Assembly: GCA_963700375.1 (NCBI GenBank)
Contig: CAVOXF010000004.1
Coordinates: 62,001-126,000, forward strand
Source: JAHEEL01 sp963700375
GTDB taxonomy: Bacteria; Actinomycetota; Acidimicrobiia; Spongiisociales; UBA5794
Direction of reading: 5' to 3'
Length of the DNA: 64,000 nt
Shown here: positions 52,459 to 60,444 of the stretch, piece after piece
Numbering within the stretch: position 1 is the first letter of the stretch
Layout of the letters: every line of letters starts with the position of its first letter
Notes under the pieces: generated by a model
What the model saw: the letters and a program-made list of their open reading frames with translations, nothing else
Told to the model about the DNA's origin: nothing
The model's database searches: none
Program-made: the position numbers and the translations under genes

Positions 52459-53019
52459 ATGGCAACGTTCTGGCAGAAGACGCTCTTCTATCTCGGCCTT
52501 GTCGACGACGACGCCGATGGAGAGCAAACGGCGACCGGTGTGGCTCCGCCGCCCGCTCCCGCTGCAGGTGGACAGCCCCGCGTCGTGACCGCCCGTCCGC
52601 CGGGAAGTGTCGCCGGACGACGGGTCGATCCGCCGGCCGCGGCGAACCGTCAGAACTCCTCGTGGGAGTACGCCGAAGCCGGCGTGTACGTTCAGCCGGG
52701 CTCGGAGACCAGCCGACCGCTGGAGTCCATGCAGCGGCCCTCCCCACAGACTGAGATCATCGTTGCGCGCAACTTCTCAGATGCGCAGATACTCGCCGAC
52801 GGTATCAGGTCGGGACGGCCGCTCGTGCTCGATCTGCGCAGTACCGAACCGGAGATGGTGCGGCGCCTCGTCGACTTCACGTCCGGGCTCACCTACGCCC
52901 TCGACGGGAAGATGGCGAAGATCGCTCAGGGCGTGATCCTCGTTTCACCGGCCGGTGTTGCGGTGAGCAGTGCGGAACTCGACCGCCTCGCAGCGCTCGG
53001 CCTCTACGGTTCAAGCTGA
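52459..53019 (+). CDS. sepF: Cell division protein SepF
   Basis: 186 aa. N-terminal amphipathic helix for membrane binding (M-A-T-F-W-Q-K-T-L-F-Y-L-G-L), a disordered Pro/Ala linker, and the conserved C-terminal domain (E-I-I-V-A-R-N-F-S-D-A near residue 96; G-K-M-A-K-I-A-Q-G-V-I-L near 150). SepF links FtsZ to the membrane in bacteria lacking FtsA, which is absent here. The ATG at 52459 follows GAGG. Intact. Confidence 0.94.
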   Translation: MATFWQKTLFYLGLVDDDADGEQTATGVAPPPAPAAGGQPRVVTARPPGSVAGRRVDPPAAANRQNSSWEYAEAGVYVQPGSETSRPLESMQRPSPQTEIIVARNFSDAQILADGIRSGRPLVLDLRSTEPEMVRRLVDFTSGLTYALDGKMAKIAQGVILVSPAGVAVSSAELDRLAALGLYGSS

Positions 53020-53293
53020 GTGGTACTCGAGCTCATTTGCGGCCTGCTGCAGCTGGTGGTTTGGGTCCTCATCGGATGGATCGTCCTCAGCTACGTGGTG
53101 TCGTTCGGCCGACTTGGATGGGATCACCCCGTCCGGCGTCTCTATGACGCGTCTGTCACGGGCGATCGATCCGATTCTGCGCCCGATCCGGAACGTTGTC
53201 CCTCCGCTACGGATCGGCGGGGCCGCGCTCGACCTCTCGCCACTGATCCTCATTCTCGGCATCTCTCTGCTGAGCGGGATCATCTGCCGTTGA
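53020..53293 (+). pseudogene. yggT: YggT-family membrane protein, single-base frameshift
   Basis: The first part, L-E-L-I-C-G-L-L-Q-L-V-V-W near the start to W-D-H-P-V-R-R-L-Y-D-A near residue 35, is in the first frame. The rest, L-S-R-A-I-D-P-I-L-R-P then D-L-S-P-L-I-L-I-L-G-I, is in the +1 frame. The shift is at about 53152 (an extra T in GCGTCTG). Length 274 nt is 3n+1; removal gives 90 aa, the normal YggT size with two membrane segments. GTG start immediately after the sepF stop. Mutation or sequence error. Confidence 0.8.
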
Positions 53294-56200
53294 TCAGACG
53301 GCTGAGATCTTCAGCACCACGGTGAGCGTGTCGATGTCGATCGGCGCGACGTCCACGATCTCGTCTCGCGCAATCTCGACGGCGAGAACTTCGCCCGCGA
53401 TGAAGTCTCCGAAGCGGTTGAACGCTTCGATGACCCGGTCGGACGACGAGGTCCACTGCAGAGCGATGCGATCGGTGACGTCGAGACCATCGGAGCGGCG
53501 CAGTAGCTGAATTCGGTTCACCAACTCGCGGGCTACCCCCTCAGTGAGGAGGTCCTCCGTGAGCGTTGCATCGAGGGCGACGGTGATGGCGCCTTCCGTG
53601 GCGACCACGGTGCCCTGGTGGGGCGTCCTGCTGACGACGATGTCGCTCGCGGTGATTGCCGTGGCCCCGACCGTCGTCTCCCCGCCTTCGAGGAGCGCAG
53701 CGATCGCTGCGTGATCGAGGGACGCGATTCCCGCCGCTACCGCCCCGGTGCCACTGCCGAGTCTTGGCCCGAGGCGCTTGAAGTCGGCCTTGGCCGACAG
53801 CACCACCAGATCCGACTCGTCGGCATGCACCTCGAATCCGTGCACGTTCAATTCCTCGCAGATGAGAGCTCGGTGGGTCTCGATCGCTGTAGCGACGAGC
53901 GGGTCGCGGGTGACGATCGTGACGAGGCCGAGGGGTTGGCGAACGCGCAGGTCGTTCCGTTTGCGGAGGCCGTGGCCGAGGTTGACCACGGTCCGTACGG
54001 CGGCCATCGCCATCTCGAGCTCGGTGTCGATCAGCGAAGGATCGGCATCCGGGAAGTCGAGGAGATGGACACTCTCGACCGCCGACGTCTGCTCCGGGCG
54101 GACGAGATGCTGGTAGATCTCCTCCGACATGAACGGCAGCATCGGGGCAGCCACGGTCGAGAACGTGAACAGCACTTCATGGAGCGTGGCGAAGGCGGCG
54201 AGTTTGTCGCTCTGATCGGCATCTCCGCGGCGCGCCCAGAAGCGGCGACGGGTGCGCCGGATGTACCAGTTCGTGAGGTGTTCGACGAACCCCACAATCG
54301 GTGCCGTGACGGCGAAGAGGCGGTATGCCTCCATCTCCTCGTTGACCTGGGAGACCAAGCTCTGCAGGACCGAGAGAATCCACCGGTCGATCTCGGGACG
54401 CTCGTTCACCGGCGGTGCCGCCTCGAGATCGGCATCGGTGATCTCATCGGCCTCGGCGTAGGTCGTGAAGAACGAGAGGGCGTTCCACCAAGGGAACAGC
54501 ACCGTGCGCACGACCTCGCGAACGCCGTCCTCGGAGAACCGGACCGGATCCGCCCGCACCACCGGCGAGTTGATCAAATACGTCCGGAGCGCGTCTGCGC
54601 CGAACTCGTCGAGCACGTGGGACGGATCGGGATAGTTCTTGAGGCTCTTCGACATCTTGCGGCCGTCTTCGGCCAGGATCAATCCGGTGACCACGCAGTT
54701 CTGGAACGGCGCCGTGTCGAAGATCCCGGTGGACAGCATGAGCAGCGTGTAGAACCAGCCACGGGTCTGGTCGAGGCCCTCGGCGATGAAGTCCGCAGGG
54801 AAGGTCCGTTCGAACCGCTCCTTGTTCTCGAACGGATAGTGCACCTGGGCGAATGGCATCGAACCGGAGTCGAACCACGTGTCCAGCACCTCAGGCACCC
54901 GCACCATCGTCCCGCTGCATCCGGGCTCGGTGCAGCCCCACGTGATCGGGTCGAGGATGTGCTTGTGGAGATCGTCGGTTCGCACGCCGCTGCGGGCTTC
55001 GAGGTCGGCAACCGAGCCGAGGCAGTCGGTGGCGTCGCAGGTGTCGCACTCCCAGACTGGGATGGTCGTTCCCCAGTAGCGATTCCGGGAGATGGCGTAG
55101 TCCCGTGCATCTTCGAGCCAATTCCCGAATCGCTTCGACCCGACATAATCCGGGACCCAGTGGATCTTCCGGTTCAACTCGACCATGCGATCCTTGATCG
55201 ACTCGACGTTGACGTACCAGCTCGGGATCGCCTTGTAGATGAGCGGGGTGTCGGTTCGCCAGCAGAACGGATAGCTGTGGTGGATCGTCCCGGAGTGCAC
55301 GATGATGCCCCGGTCCTTGAGGATGCGGACGATGACCGGGTCCGCCGCCTTGACGTGGAGACCGGCGACCTCCGGAACCTCGTCCGTGAAGCGTGCTTCG
55401 AGGTCGACCGGGTCGACGAGGACGTCGATGCCTGCATTGCGGAATGCAAGGAAGTCGGCTTCGCCGTACGCGGGGGCGGTGTGGACCAGCCCGCTGCCGT
55501 CTTCGGTTGTGACCTCGTCCATGGCGATGACCTGGAACGCCCCGTTGGCGCGTTCTTCGGCGAAATGCGGGAACGGCGGTTCGTATCCGACACCGAGGAG
55601 ATCCCGGCCGGTTGCCGTGGCGACGACGACCGGCGGATCCTCCGGCCAGATGGTGTCGATCCGCTCCCTCGCGACCCAGTAGTGGTCTCCGCCATCGAGA
55701 ACGCGTGCGTATTCGATGCCGGGACCGACCGAGACGCCGAGGTTCCCCGGGAGCGTCCACGGCGTTGTCGTCCAGACGAGCAGGTAGTCGCCGATCTCGG
55801 CGTGCTCGTTCCCGTCGGTTACCGCGAGGCGCAGCGTGATCGAAGGGTCTTCGACGTCGCGATAGCCACCGAGGTTCACCTCGAAGTTCGAGAGCGAGGT
55901 CGCGGCTCCCCACGAATAGGGGAGCACCTTGAACGCCTTGTAGATCAGGCCACGATCCCAGAGTTGTTTGAAGCCCCACCAGACGGACTCCATGAAGGTG
56001 ACGTCCATCGTCTTGTAGTCGTTGTCGAAGTCGACCCAGCGTCCGATCCGCCTGGTGATGTCGTACCAATCGGTCGCGGTGTGATTGACCAACTCGCGGG
56101 CCGTCTCGTTGAACTTCGCGACACCGAGTTCTTCGATCTCTTTCGGGCCGGATACGCCGAGGAGTTTCTGAACCTCCATTTCAACCGGCAGGCCGTGCGT

Positions 56201-56482
56201 GTCCCAACCGAATCGGCGTTCGATGCGGTGGCCGCGCATCGTCCAATACCGCGGGACGATGTCCTTGACCACACCCTGGAGAATGTGTCCGTAGTGAGGG
56301 CTACCGGTCGCGAACGGAGGGCCGTCGTAGAAGGTGTACTCGGACTCCGGGGGGCGTTGCTCGACGGAGGTGCGGAACGCCCCGATGCGGTCCCAGAGGT
56401 CCAGGACGCGGGCGTCGAGAGCCGGAAGGTCGACCCCGGGCGCGACCCGGGAGAATGGGGAAGTGGGCTGCTGTTCGTTCAC
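53294..56482 (-). CDS. ileS: Isoleucyl-tRNA synthetase
   Basis: Charges tRNA-Ile. 1062 aa, the longer eukaryote-like/type 2 IleS common in Actinobacteria. The HIGH motif appears as H-Y-G-H near residue 63 and K-M-S-K-S near 610; the CP1 editing domain lies between. C-terminal anticodon-binding and zinc-type regions follow. GTG start at 56482 with GGAGG upstream. Its stop abuts the convergent yggT stop. Controlled by the T-box leader. Confidence 0.95.
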   Translation of the reverse strand: MNEQQPTSPFSRVAPGVDLPALDARVLDLWDRIGAFRTSVEQRPPESEYTFYDGPPFATGSPHYGHILQGVVKDIVPRYWTMRGHRIERRFGWDTHGLPVEMEVQKLLGVSGPKEIEELGVAKFNETARELVNHTATDWYDITRRIGRWVDFDNDYKTMDVTFMESVWWGFKQLWDRGLIYKAFKVLPYSWGAATSLSNFEVNLGGYRDVEDPSITLRLAVTDGNEHAEIGDYLLVWTTTPWTLPGNLGVSVGPGIEYARVLDGGDHYWVARERIDTIWPEDPPVVVATATGRDLLGVGYEPPFPHFAEERANGAFQVIAMDEVTTEDGSGLVHTAPAYGEADFLAFRNAGIDVLVDPVDLEARFTDEVPEVAGLHVKAADPVIVRILKDRGIIVHSGTIHHSYPFCWRTDTPLIYKAIPSWYVNVESIKDRMVELNRKIHWVPDYVGSKRFGNWLEDARDYAISRNRYWGTTIPVWECDTCDATDCLGSVADLEARSGVRTDDLHKHILDPITWGCTEPGCSGTMVRVPEVLDTWFDSGSMPFAQVHYPFENKERFERTFPADFIAEGLDQTRGWFYTLLMLSTGIFDTAPFQNCVVTGLILAEDGRKMSKSLKNYPDPSHVLDEFGADALRTYLINSPVVRADPVRFSEDGVREVVRTVLFPWWNALSFFTTYAEADEITDADLEAAPPVNERPEIDRWILSVLQSLVSQVNEEMEAYRLFAVTAPIVGFVEHLTNWYIRRTRRRFWARRGDADQSDKLAAFATLHEVLFTFSTVAAPMLPFMSEEIYQHLVRPEQTSAVESVHLLDFPDADPSLIDTELEMAMAAVRTVVNLGHGLRKRNDLRVRQPLGLVTIVTRDPLVATAIETHRALICEELNVHGFEVHADESDLVVLSAKADFKRLGPRLGSGTGAVAAGIASLDHAAIAALLEGGETTVGATAITASDIVVSRTPHQGTVVATEGAITVALDATLTEDLLTEGVARELVNRIQLLRRSDGLDVTDRIALQWTSSSDRVIEAFNRFGDFIAGEVLAVEIARDEIVDVAPIDIDTLTVVLKISAV

Positions 56483-56703
56483 GAGTCCTCCGGCGTTGTG
56501 ACTGGCGCCGGGACGAGGTGGCCCGCGGTACCACCCGGCTTGCCGATGCTGGACCGGCCACTCGTTGGCTCCTTCGCGGCGGAGATTGCCGACGGGTTCT
56601 ACAACCGGCGATGCCGGATTCTTCCCGTTGCTCGGGGGTGATGTCCGCTGATGCGTGGTTCCGGCCTCTCACCGCCGCCGGATCGCTGATACCACGGACC
56701 CAC
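56483..56703 (-). promoter_or_regulatory. T-box riboswitch upstream of ileS (translational type)
   Basis: On the minus strand the T-box core GGGTGGTACCGCGG is at 56536-56523; its TGGT bulge is complementary to the 3' end ACCA of tRNA with discriminator A, as in tRNA-Ile. Stem I is closed by GTCCG/CGGAC (56699-56695/56647-56643) and contains ATC (56652-56650), an isoleucine specifier codon, in the GCATCA context. Near the gene CCGGCG/CGCCGG (56511-56506/56495-56490) forms a hairpin that takes in part of the ileS GGAGG, with no poly-U. This matches the translational T-boxes known for actinobacterial ileS. TACTCT (56740-56735) is a possible -10. Confidence 0.88.
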
Positions 56704-56785
56704 CAGAGGCGCGTCCCCGTCGTTGCGTGACCGGAGAGTACTCGAACCGCAAACGTTGTTGAGGCAGATACCGGTCACGATCGGG

Positions 56786-56791
56786 TACGTT
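56786..56791 (+). promoter_or_regulatory. -10 box for leaderless yggU
   Basis: TACGTT lies exactly 6 nt before the GTG at 56798. Confidence 0.5.
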
Positions 56792-56797
56792 GGAGTG

Positions 56798-57076
56798 GTG
56801 AATCCGATCTCCGACCACCCGGATGGCGCGACACTGCGCGTGCACGTTGTGCCGGGTGCATCGCGAACGGAGATCACGGGACGACACGGCGACGCGATCA
56901 AGGTCCGGGTGTCGGCCCCGCCCGAGGCCGGCCGCGCCAATCGGGCCGTGACGGATCTCATCGAGGACACGTTCGGGGGAAGGGCCTCAATCGTGAGCGG
57001 CCAGACCTCGCGCACCAAGGTGGTGCTCGTTCGCGGGGGCGATGTCGCTCTTCTCAGACGGATCCTCGAGCGATGA
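56798..57076 (+). CDS. yggU: YggU family (UPF0235/DUF167) protein
   Basis: 92 aa. Family signature: L-R-V-H-V-V-P-G-A-S-R-T-E near residue 13, K-V-R-V-S-A-P-P-E-A-G-R-A-N near 35, and V-S-G-Q-T-S-R-T-K near 65. Function unknown; often near yggS and yggT, as here. GTG 56798 is chosen from the -10 spacing; GTG 56795 is adjacent. Confidence 0.86.
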   Translation: MNPISDHPDGATLRVHVVPGASRTEITGRHGDAIKVRVSAPPEAGRANRAVTDLIEDTFGGRASIVSGQTSRTKVVLVRGGDVALLRRILER

Positions 57077-57131
57077 GACACGGTTCTCCTCGCGTGCGAT
57101 GCTATCGTGCCCGCTCGCATCGGAGGGGGTC

Positions 57132-57503
57132 ATGGCCCGACAGCTTGCAGCTTCTACGCTGGAACGGCTCGAGCGAAAGCTCGAGAGTGAGCGTGCCCGC
57201 CTCGCGGCGATCCTTGACGAAATCGATCGGCAACGTGACGCCAGACGGCTCGCGGAAGGTGCCTCGGAGCACAACCCCGACCCGGAGAATGCCGACGGGG
57301 GCTCACATGCGCTCGAGATGGAGATGGATATCTCCGTCGAGCAGAACGTCAAAGAGCTCCTCGAAAAGGTGCTCCACGCACAGGACCGGATGCAGAAGGG
57401 TCTCTACGGCATATGCGAGATAACGGGGGACCCGATCCCGCTGGCGAGGCTGGAAGCCCTGCCGTACGCGACGATGACGGTGGAAGCAGCGTCTCGGCGC
57501 TGA
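57132..57503 (+). CDS. DksA/TraR-like protein without a full zinc finger
   Basis: 123 aa. N-terminal coiled coil (L-E-R-K-L-E-S-E-R-A-R-L near residue 12 and H-A-L-E-M-E-M-D-I near 57), then the G-L-Y-G-I-C-E-I-T-G-D-P-I-P segment near 93. The C4 zinc motif of DksA (C-x2-C ... C-x2-C) is reduced to one Cys; the others are Thr, Thr and Val. It could still bind RNA polymerase through the coiled-coil tip. GGAGGGGG precedes the ATG and TATCGT at 57103 is a likely -10. Confidence 0.75.
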   Translation: MARQLAASTLERLERKLESERARLAAILDEIDRQRDARRLAEGASEHNPDPENADGGSHALEMEMDISVEQNVKELLEKVLHAQDRMQKGLYGICEITGDPIPLARLEALPYATMTVEAASRR

Positions 57504-57952
57504 ACCTCCGCGTCCTTGCCGGGCTCGTCGCCCTTCTCGTCGTCATCGCCGATCAGGCAAGCAAGGCCTGGGCTGTTGACGAACTCGCCGGCCGACCGAT
57601 TGTCATCATCGAGAGCTGGCTGAACCTCAAGCTCGTCTTCAACACCGGAGCGTCGTTCTCGTTCTTCGCCAAGGGAGGCGCCGTCATCGCCCTCCTGGTC
57701 ATCGCTGTCGTGGTCATGATCTTCTTCGCCTTGCGCGCGACCGGTCGACGCCTCGACGCCATCGCACTCGGAATGGTGCTCGGCGGGGCCATCGGCAACC
57801 TCCTGGATCGGGTATTCCGCGGCGGCGGCCTGCTCGACGGGGCGGTCGTGGACTTCATCAACGTGCCCTTCTTCGCAACCTTCAACGTGGCCGACATCGC
57901 TATCAACGTCGGCGTTGCGCTGCTTCTGATCGGGGCGTTTCTCCGACGATGA
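57413..57952 (+). CDS. lspA: Lipoprotein signal peptidase II
   Basis: Cleaves prolipoproteins before the lipidated Cys. Catalytic aspartates: the N-terminal V-I-A-D-Q-A-S-K segment, G-N-L-L-D-R and N-V-A-D-I-A. Four transmembrane helices. The ATG at 57413 gives 179 aa but the first 29 residues are out-of-frame translation of the DksA-like gene. A CTG at 57500, overlapping that gene's TGA as CTGA, gives 150 aa, the usual size, and may be the real start. Confidence 0.88.
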   Translation: MRDNGGPDPAGEAGSPAVRDDDGGSSVSALNLRVLAGLVALLVVIADQASKAWAVDELAGRPIVIIESWLNLKLVFNTGASFSFFAKGGAVIALLVIAVVVMIFFALRATGRRLDAIALGMVLGGAIGNLLDRVFRGGGLLDGAVVDFINVPFFATFNVADIAINVGVALLLIGAFLRR

Positions 57953-58881
57953 CGCAATGCTTCGTAGTCCCCTCGGATCTCGACGGTTCCCGCGCCGATC
58001 GCGCCGTGGCCGTACTCTGTGGCATCAGTCGCAGCCTCGCGCGGTTGGCGGTCGACTCCGGCGGTGTCCGACGGCGGGACGAGATCCTTGCCGGTTCGGC
58101 GCCGGTCGTCGAGGGTGATGTGCTGGAGGTCGACCTCGCGAACGAGGTGGAACGGGTCTATCCGGAGGCGACGGTCGAGTTCGACGTCGCATACGAGGAC
58201 GAGAGCGTGATCGTCGTCGACAAGCCTGCCGGACTGGTGGTCCATCCAGGGGCCGGACGGCCGGCGGGGACGCTCGCCAACGGCCTCCTGGCGCGGTATC
58301 CGGAGATCGCCGACCTCCCGGCGGACTGCCGGTGGGGGATCGTGCATCGGATCGACCGCGATACGTCCGGGCTCCTCATCGTTGCGAGGAATGCCGACTC
58401 CTTCCAGTTCTTCCAAGAGGCCCTGAAACGGCGCGAAGTCAAGCGCGACTACCGGGCGTTGGTCGTCGGCCGGTTCTCGAGTGCGACCGGGACGATCGAC
58501 GCGCCGATCGGACGCGACCCGGCCGAACCCACGCGCATGACGGTGATCGAGACGGGCCGCCACGCCCGTACCCACTTCCGGCGTGTCGCGGAATGGGATG
58601 ATGCCGAGGTGTCCCTCGCACGCGTCTCGCTCGAGACCGGGAGAACCCACCAGATCCGGGTCCACATGCGCTCGATCGGGCATCCGGTGGTCGGGGATCC
58701 CGTGTACGGGACGAAGCGGCGCTCGGCGGGAGATCCGGGTCGGACGTGGCTCCATGCGGCATCGCTTTCGTTCGAGCGTCCATCGGGTTCAGGGCCGATA
58801 ACGGTCCACTCGGCGATTCCGGACGACCTCCTCGGGTCACTCGAAAGCCTCGGCGAGCCGACCTACGGGACCATTGCGTGA
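57949..58881 (+). CDS. rluD: Pseudouridine synthase, RluA family (RluD-like)
   Basis: 310 aa. N-terminal S4 domain (R-A-D-R-A-V-A-V-L-C-G near residue 15), then the catalytic H-R-I-D-R-D-T-S-G with Asp136, and the R-T-H-Q-I-R-V-H segment near 230. RluD modifies 23S rRNA helix 69; other RluA members differ in target, so the exact site is inferred. ATGA overlap with lspA. Confidence 0.9.
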   Translation: MTQCFVVPSDLDGSRADRAVAVLCGISRSLARLAVDSGGVRRRDEILAGSAPVVEGDVLEVDLANEVERVYPEATVEFDVAYEDESVIVVDKPAGLVVHPGAGRPAGTLANGLLARYPEIADLPADCRWGIVHRIDRDTSGLLIVARNADSFQFFQEALKRREVKRDYRALVVGRFSSATGTIDAPIGRDPAEPTRMTVIETGRHARTHFRRVAEWDDAEVSLARVSLETGRTHQIRVHMRSIGHPVVGDPVYGTKRRSAGDPGRTWLHAASLSFERPSGSGPITVHSAIPDDLLGSLESLGEPTYGTIA

Positions 58882-58894
58882 GCCGGATACCAGG

Positions 58895-58922
58895 TTGCGC
58901 AGCCGGCTCACCGCTCTAGATT
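58895..58922 (+). promoter_or_regulatory. Candidate promoter of the WS/DGAT gene
   Basis: TTGCGC (58895-58900) and TAGATT (58917-58922) with a 16-nt spacer. Start near 58929, just before GGAGG. Confidence 0.5.
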
Positions 58923-58938
58923 GCCCACCGGAGGTGCG

Positions 58939-60441
58939 ATGACGATCCACTACGAACGCCTGTCTTCATTGGACAACTCCTACCTCGCGCTCGAGTCACG
59001 GTCGACTCATATGCATGTCGGAGCGGTCACGATCTTCAGCGCCGGTTCGTTTGCGAAGCCGGATGGCGGCATCGACGTCGAACTCCTCAAGGAGTTCGTC
59101 GCCTCGAAGTTGCACATGATCCCGCGGTACCGGCAGCGGCTCGCGCGCGTTCCGATCGAGCAACACCCGGTGTGGGTCGACGACGAGCACTTCGACATCG
59201 ACTACCACATCCGGCATGTCGGCCTTCCCCGACCCGGAACCGACGCACAGCTGAAGCGAATCGCCGGTCGGCTGATGTCGCAACACATCGATCGGACGAA
59301 GCCGATGTGGGAGATGGTGGTGGTCGAGGGCCTCGACAACAACCGGTTCTCGATCGTCACGAAGATCCACCACTGCATGATCGACGGTATGTCCGGTGTC
59401 GATCTCATGGCCGTGCTCATGTCACCGGCCCCCACGGACGAGATCACGCCCGGGCCCGTCTACGAGCCCCGGTCCGTCCCGAACGGCACGGAACTGCTGG
59501 TGCGCGAGACGACGCGGCGCATCACCGGCTCGATCGGGGCGCTGCGCAACCTTCGGACCATCGCGGGGAACGCCGCAGGACTCCTGGACTCGATCAGCGA
59601 TCGCGTGCAGGCGGTCGGGGCGTCGCTGGCATCCGGCTGGCTGATCCCGACCGGGCGGACTCCGATGAACGGCGACATCGGTCCGGGCCGACGGTTCGCC
59701 TGGGTGGACATGCCACTCGGTGACGTCAAGATGATCAAGAACAGGCTCGGGGGCACCGTCAACGATGTCTTGCTGGCCACCGTCGCAGGTGCGGTGCGCC
59801 GGTTCCTCGTCGACCGCCGCGACGTTCCCGAGCGCGATCTCGAGTCTCTCGACTTTCGTGTCATGGCTCCCGTCAGTGTCCGCGGCAAGAATCAGGCCGG
59901 AACCCTCGGCAACCAGGTGGCGATGTGGCTCGCAGGACTCCCGCTCGGCGAGCCCGATCCGGTGGAGCGCCTCGCGATCGTGCGCAGGGAGACCGAGCGC
60001 CTCAAGGAGACCAATTCGGCGCTGGGTGCGGCGACCCTCGTGCGGGTCTCCACCGGCGCCCCCGCGACGCTCGTGGCTCTCGGTGCGCGACTGGCCGCCA
60101 ACGCCCGTCCGTTCAATATGACCGTGACGAATGTCCCCGGGCCGCAGTTCCCGCTGTACATGCTCGACGCCGAGCTCGAGGCGTCCTACCCGCTGGTACC
60201 GCTCTGGCGGACGCACGGCGTCGGCATCGCGATGTTCTCCTACAACGGCACCGTGTCGTGGGGAATCAACGGCGACTTCGAGGTCATGCCCGACCTGGAT
60301 GTGTTCGGGGATATCGTGCTGGAGGCGTTCGCCGAGCTGCTCGAGGCCGCGATCGAGGCACCGGATCCGAAAACGGAGTCGCCGAAGGTCTCCGGTCCGC
60401 GTAAGCTCCCGCCGCTCGGCGGTGCGGCCCCAACCGCCTGA
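58939..60441 (+). CDS. Wax ester synthase/diacylglycerol acyltransferase (WS/DGAT)
   Basis: 500 aa. Active-site H-H-C-M-I-D-G at residues 144-150 (HHxxxDG), N-D-V-L-L-A near 275, and the C-terminal Y-N-G-T region near 435. Family members use acyl-CoA to form triacylglycerol or wax esters for storage, the main Actinobacteria lipid reserve. Start after GGAGG. It is followed convergently by phosphofructokinase. Confidence 0.9.
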   Translation: MTIHYERLSSLDNSYLALESRSTHMHVGAVTIFSAGSFAKPDGGIDVELLKEFVASKLHMIPRYRQRLARVPIEQHPVWVDDEHFDIDYHIRHVGLPRPGTDAQLKRIAGRLMSQHIDRTKPMWEMVVVEGLDNNRFSIVTKIHHCMIDGMSGVDLMAVLMSPAPTDEITPGPVYEPRSVPNGTELLVRETTRRITGSIGALRNLRTIAGNAAGLLDSISDRVQAVGASLASGWLIPTGRTPMNGDIGPGRRFAWVDMPLGDVKMIKNRLGGTVNDVLLATVAGAVRRFLVDRRDVPERDLESLDFRVMAPVSVRGKNQAGTLGNQVAMWLAGLPLGEPDPVERLAIVRRETERLKETNSALGAATLVRVSTGAPATLVALGARLAANARPFNMTVTNVPGPQFPLYMLDAELEASYPLVPLWRTHGVGIAMFSYNGTVSWGINGDFEVMPDLDVFGDIVLEAFAELLEAAIEAPDPKTESPKVSGPRKLPPLGGAAPTA

Positions 60442-60444
60442 CGG

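Noticed and set aside
51763..53293. Programmed ribosomal frameshifting in yggS and yggT
   Set aside because: No slippery sequence, stop-codon context or downstream pseudoknot is visible at 52009 or 53152, and these families are not known to use frameshifting.
53618..56641. A plus-strand open frame of about 1000 codons opposite ileS
   Set aside because: It is antisense to a full, motif-complete IleS. Long antisense frames are expected in high-GC DNA with GC-rich third positions; it has no recognisable domains.
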